10,552 bases of DNA from Acidobacteriaceae bacterium (GCA_025929125.1 JAICMT010000021.1:1-10552), one strand, 5' to 3'; shown: positions 1 to 6,955, counted from the first letter of the stretch. Made by a program: numbers and translations. The notes: a model not told the origin generated them from the sequence alone.

Positions 1-1
1 A

Positions 2-763
2 AGCGGTAAAGGCGGCGTGGGCAAGACCACGGTTGCGGTGAATCTGGCGGTGGCGCTGGGCAAGCTGGGCTACCGGGTGGGCCTGCTCGACGCGGATATT
101 TACGGCCCGAACGTGCCGACGATGCTGGGGCAGACGCGGCAGCCGACGATTGCGGCTGAGAACCGGATTGTGCCGCTGACCTCGCATGGTGTGAAGTTCA
201 TTTCGATCGGGCTGATTTCGCCGGGCGATAAGCCGCTCGTGATGCGCGGGCCGATGCTGCACCAGATCATCCGCCAGTTTCTGCAGCAGGTGGAGTGGGG
301 CGAACTGGACTTTCTGATTGTGGACCTGCCGCCGGGGACGGGCGACGTGGTGATCTCGCTGGTGCAGACGGTGGCGCTGACCGGTGCAGTGGTGGTTTCG
401 ACGCCCAGCGATGTGAGCCTGGAGGATGCGCGGAAGGCGATCGAGATGTTCCACCAGGTGAAGGTGGAGCTGATCGGGATGGTGGAGAATATGAGCCACT
501 TCACCTGTCCGCATTGCCATGAGGTGATCGATATCTTTTCGACGGGCGGTGCGGAGCGCACGGCGCGGCAGTTCGGAGTGGATTTCCTAGGGTCGGTGGA
601 ACTGGATGGGGCGATCCGTTCGGGCGGCGACCGCGGGATGCCGATTGCGCTGGCGGGGCCCGAGAACGCGACGGCGAAGTCGTTCTTTGAGATTGCGGAG
701 AAGGTTGCGGTCCGAGCGAAGAAGATCGCGGATTCGAGCGAGCAGATTCTGGAGATCAGTTAG
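2..763 (+). CDS. mrp: Mrp/ApbC-family Fe-S cluster carrier ATPase (5' end cut by window)
   Basis: P-loop ATPase of the Mrp/ApbC/NBP35 family, which holds a labile Fe-S cluster and delivers it to apo-proteins in the cytoplasm. The reading frame is open to the left edge and begins inside the deviant Walker A motif SGKGGVGKTT, so the true start lies upstream; the GTG at 17 is an internal valine. The missing part is probably about 100 residues and often carries a MIP18-like (DUF59) domain in bacteria. Visible motifs are the LLDADIYGPNVP segment, the VDLPPGTGD switch region and a CPHC pair (fragment residues 169-172) in the NMSHFTCPHC context, which is the family's cluster-binding CxxC. The C-terminus is complete, with a TAG stop. 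The next gene starts 105 bases downstream and has different composition, so co-transcription is doubtful. Family assignment is secure; the choice of Mrp or ApbC is only naming. Confidence 0.95.
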   Translation, partial: SGKGGVGKTTVAVNLAVALGKLGYRVGLLDADIYGPNVPTMLGQTRQPTIAAENRIVPLTSHGVKFISIGLISPGDKPLVMRGPMLHQIIRQFLQQVEWGELDFLIVDLPPGTGDVVISLVQTVALTGAVVVSTPSDVSLEDARKAIEMFHQVKVELIGMVENMSHFTCPHCHEVIDIFSTGGAERTARQFGVDFLGSVELDGAIRSGGDRGMPIALAGPENATAKSFFEIAEKVAVRAKKIADSSEQILEIS

Positions 764-868
764 CCCTATCGAGATTCGTTCACCCAGGAAGATCCAGAAA
801 AGGAGTACGAAGGCCTTGCCACAGGACGAAGCTATAGTTGTGCAACACGGTTAGGATAGTTTGTCAGG

Positions 869-2977
869 ATGGCTTTACTTGCACAGCTTAGATTTGGGCT
901 GCTATTTGCCTGCATTTCGATTCCAGCCTTGGCGCAGCAAGAAACCGGTTGGCCCACTTATGGTGGGGATCCAGGTGGTCAACGATATTCCGCAGCCCGC
1001 CAGATAACGCGAGCAAACGTGCAATTTCTGCGGCGCGCTTGGGTCTACCGCACACATGCCTTGGATTCTCTCCGTAGCGGACACCGCTCTGCAGCGTTTG
1101 AAACCACACCTGTGCTGTTTAGGGGAAATCTCTACCTGACAACGCCGTTCGACGAGATTATTGCGCTCAACCCGACGAGTGGCAAGCAACTTTGGCGCTA
1201 TGATCCGACGCTGCCGCCCCGTGAAGAGGGGAACATAACCACGTCCCGCGGAGTCGCCGCCTGGGAGGGAAGCGACAGCCGGCTCGACTGTTCCGCCCGC
1301 ATTTTTCTTGGCACGCTGGACGCGCGCTTGATCGCCGTAGATGCTACAACGGGTCTTCCGTGCCAAGAATTTGGAATGCACGGTGTCGTGGATTTGAGAA
1401 AAGATGTGAGGTACATAGCCGGGCATGTCTATTCGGTCACGTCAGCTCCAACAGTTATAGGAAATGTTGTCGTGGTAGGCTCATCGATTTCAGACAACCA
1501 GTTTGTGCAGGCCGAATCGGGTATGGTAAGAGGTTTTGACGCACAAACTGGCCAGCAACTTTGGGCTTGGGAGCCGCTGCCGTGGGCACAAACACAATTT
1601 CCCAGAACAGGCGCCGGGAACGCGTGGAGCACCATCGCCGCGGATCCTAAGTTGGGATTGTTGTATGTCCCTACAGGAAGCGCGTCGCCGGACTACTACG
1701 GCGGCTTGCGACCAGGAGATAACCGAGATGCAGATTCGGTGGTGGCGCTAGATGCGGCAACCGGAAAAGAGCGATGGGCATTCCAGGTCGTCCATCACAA
1801 TCTGTGGGACTACGACGTGGCCGCAGAGCCACTGTTGTTCACTTGGAGAGGCAACGTTCCGGCTGTAGCGATCAATACGAAGATGGGGCAAGTTTTCGTG
1901 CTCGATCGGCGGACCGGCGTTCCACTCTTTCCTGTGAAAGAACGCCCGGTTCCAAAGAGCGATGTGCCCGACGAGCACGCATGGCCGACGCAGCCGATAT
2001 CAAGCCTGCCGCCGCTTGGCCCGTTATCCCTCACAGAAAGACCTTCGGGTTGGCAAAGGAGTGCCAAGAACGCGGAATGGTGCGATGCGCAGATCAAGAA
2101 GTTGCGGAATGAAGGGATTTATACACCACCTAGTTTACGTGGAAGTGTCGAATTTCCAGGACCGCTTGGAGGCGTGAACTGGGGGTCAGCGGCTTTCGAT
2201 CCTGCGTCCGGCGTAATGTATACAAACAATAATCGCTACGCATATGCCGTATGGCTGGTGCCCCCCAATAATCCCCAAGCTAAAGCTGACGCGCGATGGG
2301 TTCTGATGCTTCGCTCATACTTTAATTGGAGATGGGCCAACCGGCGTCTGACGCAACTAGCTGCTGCTGGGATCGTGCTGCTGGTCGGCTGCATCTCACG
2401 AAAGCGCTTTTATCCTGGCGGGTTGTCTTTATTTGTCTCATTTATTTTCATCTCAATGGCTCTTCTATCAACTTGGCGTGTCAGACTTTTGGCTCAGAAT
2501 GTGGACGATTTAGAAACCGCTAGGCTGCATGCTGCGTTCGGCGACGATCATTCCCCCAATTCAGGTGCCCCTTATTCGCTCCATCGAGAGCCACTTCTCG
2601 ATTTGGATGGTTTGCCATGCACAAACCCACCCTGGGGAGTTCTGACGGCGCTAAATCTGAATTCAGGGAAAAAGCTATGGGAGAGTACGGAAGGCACGCA
2701 GGTGGCGGGACAGCATACTGGGAGCGTTGGGCTTGCGGGCCCCATGGTCACCGCCGGAGGTTTGGTTTTTACAGCGGCCACTAAGGAACCTATTCTTCGG
2801 GCTTTCGATGCCACCACAGGAGACGAGATTTGGCACACTGGACTGCCCGCGCCTGCCCAGGCTACTCCGATGAGTTATGAGATGGGAGGCAAGCAGTACG
2901 TCGTCATCGCCGCAGGAGGACATGGACTTTTCGGCACAAGTCAAAGCGATTCCGTGATTGCGTTTTCACTTCCATAA
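869..2977 (+). CDS. Exported PQQ-dependent dehydrogenase (glucose-dehydrogenase type) with internal membrane hairpin
   Basis: Quinoprotein of the membrane glucose dehydrogenase (Gcd) family, expected to oxidise a sugar or alcohol in the periplasm using PQQ. Residues 1-22 form a signal peptide ending ALA. Propeller 'tryptophan-docking' repeats are visible, for example ALNPTSGKQLW, GFDAQTGQQLW, ALDAATGKERW, ALNLNSGKKLW and AFDATTGDEIW. The VVHHNLWDYDVAAEP segment places D314 at the E. coli Gcd catalytic Asp466 position, and K338 (INTKMGQVFVLDRR) at Lys493. The C-terminal block ATPMSYEMGGKQYVV...AAGGHG is also Gcd-like. The five-helix N-terminal anchor of Gcd is absent. Instead two hydrophobic helices (about 494-509 and 517-536) interrupt the propeller. 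The start is the first ATG after an in-frame TAG (857-859), with a weak ribosome site. GC is clearly lower than in neighbouring genes, suggesting separate ancestry. No cytochrome or PQQ-synthesis gene is adjacent. Substrate is unknown. Confidence 0.9.
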   Translation: MALLAQLRFGLLFACISIPALAQQETGWPTYGGDPGGQRYSAARQITRANVQFLRRAWVYRTHALDSLRSGHRSAAFETTPVLFRGNLYLTTPFDEIIALNPTSGKQLWRYDPTLPPREEGNITTSRGVAAWEGSDSRLDCSARIFLGTLDARLIAVDATTGLPCQEFGMHGVVDLRKDVRYIAGHVYSVTSAPTVIGNVVVVGSSISDNQFVQAESGMVRGFDAQTGQQLWAWEPLPWAQTQFPRTGAGNAWSTIAADPKLGLLYVPTGSASPDYYGGLRPGDNRDADSVVALDAATGKERWAFQVVHHNLWDYDVAAEPLLFTWRGNVPAVAINTKMGQVFVLDRRTGVPLFPVKERPVPKSDVPDEHAWPTQPISSLPPLGPLSLTERPSGWQRSAKNAEWCDAQIKKLRNEGIYTPPSLRGSVEFPGPLGGVNWGSAAFDPASGVMYTNNNRYAYAVWLVPPNNPQAKADARWVLMLRSYFNWRWANRRLTQLAAAGIVLLVGCISRKRFYPGGLSLFVSFIFISMALLSTWRVRLLAQNVDDLETARLHAAFGDDHSPNSGAPYSLHREPLLDLDGLPCTNPPWGVLTALNLNSGKKLWESTEGTQVAGQHTGSVGLAGPMVTAGGLVFTAATKEPILRAFDATTGDEIWHTGLPAPAQATPMSYEMGGKQYVVIAAGGHGLFGTSQSDSVIAFSLP

Positions 2978-3043
2978 AATATGGTGGCACCACTTCACCC
3001 GCGCGACTCTGCCTGTACTTGACGGGTAGGTTAAACTGAGTGT

Positions 3044-3047
3044 GAGG
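3044..3047 (+). promoter_or_regulatory. Probable hrcA ribosome binding site
   Basis: GAGG lies ten bases before ATG 3058 and only four before the alternative TTG 3052, so it favours the ATG start. Confidence 0.5.
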
Positions 3048-3057
3048 TGGTTTGACG

Positions 3058-4188
3058 ATGGCGCACGCAGGTTTGAGGCAGTCGGGCCCTGGGTCCGAGG
3101 CGGAGCGGATTACGCCGCGGCAGCGGGCGATTCTGACAGCCATCGTGGAGAGTTATATCGAGACGGGCGAGCCGGTGGGGTCGGGGACGATTGCCGGGTC
3201 GGTGGCGAGGATGCAGGCCGGCGGGAGCCTCTCGGGAAACGGGCTGAGCCCGGCAACTATCAGAAACGAAATGGCCGAACTGGCGAACGTTGGCTTCCTG
3301 GAGCAGCCGCACACATCGGCAGGCCGGATTCCGACGGCGAAGGCGTTTCGAGTGTATGTCGATGAGCTGGCGGGGAGAGGGAGCCAGAGGGCGTCGAGGC
3401 TGTTGTCCGGGGGGCAGCTGGTTTCGCAGATCGAGTCGAGCTTTGCGGGTGTGGCAGGGACGCAGGCGCTGCTGGAGCGTACGAGTCACGTGCTGGCGGT
3501 AGTTTCAAGCGGGGTCGGTGTGGCGGTGGCTACTCTGGCGGCGGACGACAGCCTGGAACATGTGCATTTCTCAAGGCTTGCGCCGGGCCGGGTGTTGGCC
3601 GTGGTGGTGACGGCGTCGGGGATGGTGCGGGACCGTGTCCTGACGCTGCCGGCGGATGCTACGGAGCGGGAATTGGAAGTCGCGGGGAACTTTCTGAATG
3701 AGCACTTCCGCGGCTGGAGCATGGAGCGGGTGCGGGCCGAGATTGGCCGGATGGTGGAGCGGGAGCGGAGTGAGTACCAGCAACTGCTGAGCCAGGTGGA
3801 GCAGTTGTGGGCCGCGGCCGTGCCGGATAACTCCGGAGGGATGCAAACCGTGTACGTGGAAGGGGTTGCGAATCTGCTGGGGAGCCGGGCGGTGGGATCG
3901 CCGGAGGATGTCGCCAGGCTGCGTGAGGTGCTGGCCGCGCTGGAGACGAAGCAGCGGCTGGTGGAGTTGCTGGATGCGTACATCGACGCGCGGCAGGATT
4001 CGGTTCGAGTGATCTTTGAGCTGGAGGAGCATGCGCCGGAGCTGGCGGGGCTGGTGCTGATTGCAGCGCCGGCGCGGATGGCCGGGGATGCGCGGGGAAC
4101 GGTGGGCGTGATCGGGCCCAAGCGGATCCATTATGAGAACACGATGGATGCGGTGAGCTATGTGGCGCAGGTGGTGGCAAGACATTAG
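3058..4188 (+). CDS. hrcA: Heat-inducible transcription repressor HrcA
   Basis: HrcA represses chaperone genes by binding the CIRCE inverted repeat, and in known species its activity depends on GroEL. The N-terminal winged-helix domain is clear: ITPRQRAILTAIVESYIETG (18-37), then SPATIRNEMAEL (64-75) and FLEQPHTSAGRIPT (80-93). The rest fits the HrcA GAF-like and dimerisation regions. Length is 376 residues, somewhat longer than the usual 340-350. About nine extra residues (roughly 47-60, Gly/Ser-rich) lie between VGS and SPATIRN in the DNA-binding domain. I chose ATG 3058, with GAGG at 3044-3047 ten bases upstream; a TTG at 3052 would add two residues but sits too close to that site. It is first in the block with grpE and dnaJ. 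No canonical CIRCE is visible in the 80 bases upstream. Confidence 0.95.
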   Translation: MAHAGLRQSGPGSEAERITPRQRAILTAIVESYIETGEPVGSGTIAGSVARMQAGGSLSGNGLSPATIRNEMAELANVGFLEQPHTSAGRIPTAKAFRVYVDELAGRGSQRASRLLSGGQLVSQIESSFAGVAGTQALLERTSHVLAVVSSGVGVAVATLAADDSLEHVHFSRLAPGRVLAVVVTASGMVRDRVLTLPADATERELEVAGNFLNEHFRGWSMERVRAEIGRMVERERSEYQQLLSQVEQLWAAAVPDNSGGMQTVYVEGVANLLGSRAVGSPEDVARLREVLAALETKQRLVELLDAYIDARQDSVRVIFELEEHAPELAGLVLIAAPARMAGDARGTVGVIGPKRIHYENTMDAVSYVAQVVARH

Positions 4189-4200
4189 CGCACGGTGCGC
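4188..4200 (+). repeat. Perfect inverted repeat at the hrcA stop codon
   Basis: GCGCAC-G-GTGCGC begins on the last base of the hrcA TAG stop. It is a perfect 6+1+6 palindrome; as RNA it would fold as a five-pair stem with a CGG loop. It is followed by a G-run rather than a T-run, so it is not a standard intrinsic terminator. It could be a weak processing site, a protein-binding site or chance in GC-rich DNA. Confidence 0.45.
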
Positions 4201-4363
4201 GGGGGCGAGTTGGCGCATCTGAACGAGTCGGTAGCTGGACGGGCCGAGCTGGGGCTGAGAGGTTTGGATGAATCGACACAAGGGCGCGGCCGGGCAGTGG
4301 GGCAAGGTCGCGCGGTGGGCCGGAATCGGCAACAATAGAGAGAATAGTGGGAGTGGGGAAACC
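4189..4363. other. hrcA-grpE intergenic region
   Basis: This 175-base gap has no gene of its own if grpE starts at ATG 4364. It holds the palindrome at 4188-4200, an in-frame upstream ATG at 4268 (preceded by GAGAGG at 4257-4262) and an A-rich patch around 4331-4346 just before the chosen start. I saw no convincing -35/-10 pair and no CIRCE sequence. Confidence 0.5.
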
Positions 4364-4945
4364 ATGGCAGAGGAGACTGGGGTGCAGGCAGCAGAGGAGA
4401 GGGATATGACGTTGGAGGACTCCCAGGAAGCTCAGGCGAATTCCGGCCAGAGCGCGGAGGAGACTGACGCGAGCTCGGGGCTGAAGAAGGAACTGGAGCA
4501 GGTGAAGGGCGAGCGCGACCAACTGCTGGACCGGCTGGCGCGGCTGCAGGCGGAGTTCGAGAACAGCCGGAGGCGCGAGGTGAAGGAGCGCCAAGACGTT
4601 CGCGATTATGCCGTCCAGAATGCGGTGGAACCTTTCCTGGGCGTGATGGACAATTTCCAGCTGGCGTTAAACGCCGAGGGCTCCGTGGATCAGTTGCGCT
4701 CCGGAGTGGAATTGATTCTGCGGCAGATGGATGACGTTCTGCGCGGTTTGAACGTGCAGCCGGTGGAGTCGGTGGGTCAGCAGTTCGATCCGCGCGTCCA
4801 CGAGGCGCTGGGGAGCATCGAAACGGCGGAGTATCCGGACCATCAGGTGATCGAGGAGATCCGGAAGGGCTATAAGCTGCGGGATAAATTGCTGCGGCCT
4901 GCGCTGGTGAAGATCGCAGTGAATGGCAAGCAGGTCAGCGAATAA
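4364..4945 (+). CDS. grpE: Nucleotide exchange factor GrpE
   Basis: GrpE is the dimeric cytoplasmic cochaperone that releases ADP from DnaK and also acts as a thermosensor. An acidic, disordered N-terminus is followed by a long coiled coil (LKKELEQVKGERDQLLDRLA onward) and the NAVEPFLGVMDNFQLAL region. It ends in the C-terminal beta-domain signature VHEALGSIETAEYPDHQV...GYKLRDKLLRPALVKIAV. From ATG 4364 the protein has 193 residues, close to E. coli GrpE (197). An in-frame ATG at 4268 would add 32 basic residues, with its own possible ribosome site, but those residues (MNRHKGAAGQWGKVARWAG) do not resemble a GrpE N-terminus. The 4364 start has GGGAG and TGGGG upstream (4349-4358). The gene lies between hrcA and dnaJ; the dnaK usually found between grpE and dnaJ in such clusters is absent. 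Confidence 0.95.
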   Translation: MAEETGVQAAEERDMTLEDSQEAQANSGQSAEETDASSGLKKELEQVKGERDQLLDRLARLQAEFENSRRREVKERQDVRDYAVQNAVEPFLGVMDNFQLALNAEGSVDQLRSGVELILRQMDDVLRGLNVQPVESVGQQFDPRVHEALGSIETAEYPDHQVIEEIRKGYKLRDKLLRPALVKIAVNGKQVSE

Positions 4946-4950
4946 GGATG

Positions 4951-4966
4951 TGACGCTGCGGCGTCA
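4951..4966 (+). repeat. Hairpin 1 in the grpE-dnaJ gap
   Basis: TGACGC-TGCG-GCGTCA forms a perfect six-pair stem with a four-base loop, five bases after the grpE stop. No T-run follows, so it is not a classical terminator. It could stabilise or be cleaved in the grpE-dnaJ transcript. Confidence 0.5.
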
Positions 4967-4991
4967 GCAGAGCGGAAGAATCCGATGCGGG

Positions 4992-5017
4992 CGTTCTCCG
5001 GGTTGGGCCGGGGAATG
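4992..5017 (+). repeat. Hairpin 2 in the grpE-dnaJ gap
   Basis: The core TTCTCCGG (4994-5001) pairs with CCGGGGAA (5008-5015) around a six-base loop, with one G-U wobble. Two further pairs (4993-5016 wobble, 4992-5017) extend the stem to about ten pairs. It ends some 30 bases before the dnaJ ATG. No T-run follows. Confidence 0.5.
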
Positions 5018-5048
5018 AGAAGGCTTCGGGTGGGAGAGATTTGGAAGG

Positions 5049-6185
5049 ATGAGTGCGACGGCAGTGAAGGCTGATTTCTACGAGGTTCTGAGCGTCTCCC
5101 GCGACTGTAGCGAGCAGGAGCTGAAGGCTGCGTATCGCAAGCAGGCGATGCAGTACCATCCTGACCGCAACCCGAATAATCCGGCGGCGGAAGAGAAATT
5201 CAAGGCGTGCAGCGAGGCCTACCAGGTGCTGAGCGATCCGGAGAAGCGCGCGGCCTATGATCGGTATGGGCATGCGGCGTTTGGCGGTGGAGCGCCGGGT
5301 GGCAATCCCTTTGCGGGTGCGGGGTTCCAGGGAGACCTGGGCGACATTTTTGGCGACCTGTTCGGCGAGATGTTTAACACCGGCGGACAGGGACGGAGAG
5401 GCTCGCGTACGCAGCGTGGGCGCGACCTGCGATACGACCTGGAACTGGAGTTCGAAGAGGCAGTGTTCGGGGCGGAGAAGGAGATCCAGATCCGTCGTCT
5501 GGAAAGCTGCGACGACTGCCATGGAACCGGTGCGGCCAATGGGAAGGCTCCGACCACGTGCACTCAATGCGGAGGACGCGGACAGGTTCGGTTCCAGCAG
5601 GGATTCTTTTCTGTGGCGAAGACGTGCTCGCGCTGCAATGGCACCGGCACGGTGATCACCGATCCATGCCCGGCGTGCCGCGGCGAAGGGCTGCAGCCGA
5701 AGAAGCACACCATCAAGGTGAAGGTGCCGGCGGGCGTGGAGCAGGATACGCGCATCCGCTACCAGGGCGAGGGTGAAGCCGGGCGGCATGGCGGGCCCAG
5801 CGGCGACCTCTACGTCATCCTGAGCATCAAGCCGCACAAGTTCTTCGAGCGGGATGGGGATGACCTGCATTGCGTGATGCCAATCTCATTTCCGCAGGCG
5901 GCTCTGGGGACGGAGCTGGAGATAGAGACTCTGGAAGGTCCGGCAACCATCAAGATTCCGGAGGGAACCCAGAACGGGCGCCAATTCCGGCTGCGCGGCA
6001 AAGGCGTCCCGCACCTGAACGAACACGGCAAGGGCGACCTGCTGGTGGAGGTTCGGGTGGCGACGCCGACCAAGCTCAACAAGCAGCAGAAGGAATTACT
6101 GCGTGAGCTGGCCGGAACCATGGAGATCGAGAATGTGCCGACGAGCCGTGGCTTGTTCGACAAGATGAAGGACATCTTCAGCTGA
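5049..6185 (+). CDS. dnaJ: Chaperone DnaJ (type I Hsp40)
   Basis: DnaJ delivers unfolded clients to DnaK and stimulates its ATPase. All type I parts are present. The J-domain begins DFYEVLSVSRDCSEQELKAAYR and carries HPD at residues 37-39. A Gly/Phe-rich linker follows (about 78-115). The zinc-finger domain has four complete CxxCxGxG motifs: CDDCHGTG (154), CTQCGGRG (171), CSRCNGTG (193) and CPACRGEG (207). Two C-terminal client-binding domains end the protein. Its 378 residues match the family. The ATG at 5049 is directly preceded by GGAAGG, which is too close to serve it well; GGGAG at 5032-5036 is the likelier ribosome site. Two hairpins lie between grpE and this gene. Its stop overlaps the rsmE stop on the other strand. 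Confidence 0.97.
   Translation: MSATAVKADFYEVLSVSRDCSEQELKAAYRKQAMQYHPDRNPNNPAAEEKFKACSEAYQVLSDPEKRAAYDRYGHAAFGGGAPGGNPFAGAGFQGDLGDIFGDLFGEMFNTGGQGRRGSRTQRGRDLRYDLELEFEEAVFGAEKEIQIRRLESCDDCHGTGAANGKAPTTCTQCGGRGQVRFQQGFFSVAKTCSRCNGTGTVITDPCPACRGEGLQPKKHTIKVKVPAGVEQDTRIRYQGEGEAGRHGGPSGDLYVILSIKPHKFFERDGDDLHCVMPISFPQAALGTELEIETLEGPATIKIPEGTQNGRQFRLRGKGVPHLNEHGKGDLLVEVRVATPTKLNKQQKELLRELAGTMEIENVPTSRGLFDKMKDIFS
6178..6185. other. Convergent stop-codon overlap of dnaJ and rsmE
   Basis: The eight bases TCAGCTGA are a perfect palindrome. They hold the dnaJ stop (TGA 6183-6185) on the plus strand and the rsmE stop (TGA read from 6180 to 6178) on the minus strand; both proteins end in serine (AGC) from the same bases. 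No intergenic room is left for a shared terminator, so each transcript must end inside the opposing gene. Confidence 0.9.
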
Positions 6186-6948
6186 TCGCTGGTCCGTTGC
6201 CGGTTGCCAGCTGCGCGCCGGCAATTGCGATGCCGGCGATGGCTGCAGTTTCGGCGCGCAGGATGCGGGGTCCGAGCGTGACGTGGGTCCACTGATGCGC
6301 GGTGAAGAGGGACATTTCATCGGGCGCCCAGCCGCCTTCAGGGCCGATGGCGAGTGCCAGCGCGAACTCTGCGCAGCTGGCTTGGGTGGAGCTGCTGCCG
6401 GAGAGAGCGCGTGAGAGGTGGAGCTGCTGCTCGGTTTCGCTGAGCAGGATGCAAAGCGGGGCGTCTTCGACGGAGAGTGCCGAAGCAAGTGTGGCTGGCT
6501 CGGCGATCTCGGGAATGTCGGTGCGGCGGGACTGCTTGGAGGATTCCAGCGCGATGCGACGCCAACGCTCGATCCGTTTGCCAGCGGCCTGGGCGAGGTG
6601 CTTCTCGGTGCGGCGCGCGAGGATGGGCGTGATGCGCGCGACGCCGAGCTCGGTCGCCTTCTCGATGGCCCACTCGAAGTGATCGAACTTGAAGACGGCC
6701 AGCAGCAGATGCATGGGCAGTCCGGCCTCGGCTTGCAGTTCTTCGTGCAGCGCGAACGTAACCTGCGAATCTGAGACCTGGGTGATCTCGGCTCGATGCA
6801 GAAAGCCGTTGGCGACGACGTCATAGATTTGGCCGGGCTGGGCGCGCAACACGCGGGCGAGATGGGATGCCTGATCGCCGACGAGTGCGGCGTGCGTGGG
6901 ATGTCCTGAGCTGGGCGACCAGGTGTCGGCGATGAATCGGCGTCGCAT
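6178..6948 (-). CDS. rsmE: 16S rRNA m3U1498 methyltransferase RsmE
   Basis: RsmE uses S-adenosylmethionine to methylate N3 of U1498 in 16S rRNA of the 30S subunit. The N-terminal PUA-like part begins MRRRFIADTW and contains HLARVLRAQPGQIYDVVANG. The C-terminal SPOUT knot domain shows the conserved ATELGVARITPILARRTEK, GPEGGW (202-207) and LGPRILRAETA (225-235) blocks that form the cofactor site. Length from ATG 6948 is 256 residues, near the usual 240-250. The frame stays open 33 codons further upstream, but that extension would run into the preceding gene and lacks family similarity. The preceding gene stops seven bases upstream, so the two are probably one transcript. Convergent with dnaJ. 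Confidence 0.95.
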   Translation of the reverse strand: MRRRFIADTWSPSSGHPTHAALVGDQASHLARVLRAQPGQIYDVVANGFLHRAEITQVSDSQVTFALHEELQAEAGLPMHLLLAVFKFDHFEWAIEKATELGVARITPILARRTEKHLAQAAGKRIERWRRIALESSKQSRRTDIPEIAEPATLASALSVEDAPLCILLSETEQQLHLSRALSGSSSTQASCAEFALALAIGPEGGWAPDEMSLFTAHQWTHVTLGPRILRAETAAIAGIAIAGAQLATGNGPAIS

Positions 6949-6955
6949 TGCAGGC

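Noticed and set aside
816..838. TTGCCA...TATAGT as a promoter for the quinoprotein gene
   Set aside because: The hexamers are only 11 bases apart, far from the 16-18 expected.
2970..2992. Short inverted repeats CCATA-AAA-TATGG and GTGG-CA-CCAC after the quinoprotein stop
   Set aside because: Stems of four to five pairs with tiny loops and no T-run; not a credible terminator.
3019..3043. TTGACG box before hrcA as a -35 element
   Set aside because: No -10-like hexamer at suitable distance; TAAACT lies only seven bases after it.
3571..4594. Overlapping antisense open frames across hrcA and grpE
   Set aside because: Pro/His/Ala/Ser-rich translations typical of antisense frames in high-GC DNA; sense products are secure.
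5024..5048. RNA thermometer hiding the dnaJ ribosome site (CTTC pairing with GAAG)
   Set aside because: Only four pairs, and the hidden GGAAGG is probably not the functional site.
4935..5870. Long open frame (311 codons) antisense to dnaJ
   Set aside because: Low-complexity Arg/Leu/Ala protein with no family features, a shadow of a GC-rich gene whose sense strand is unmistakably dnaJ.
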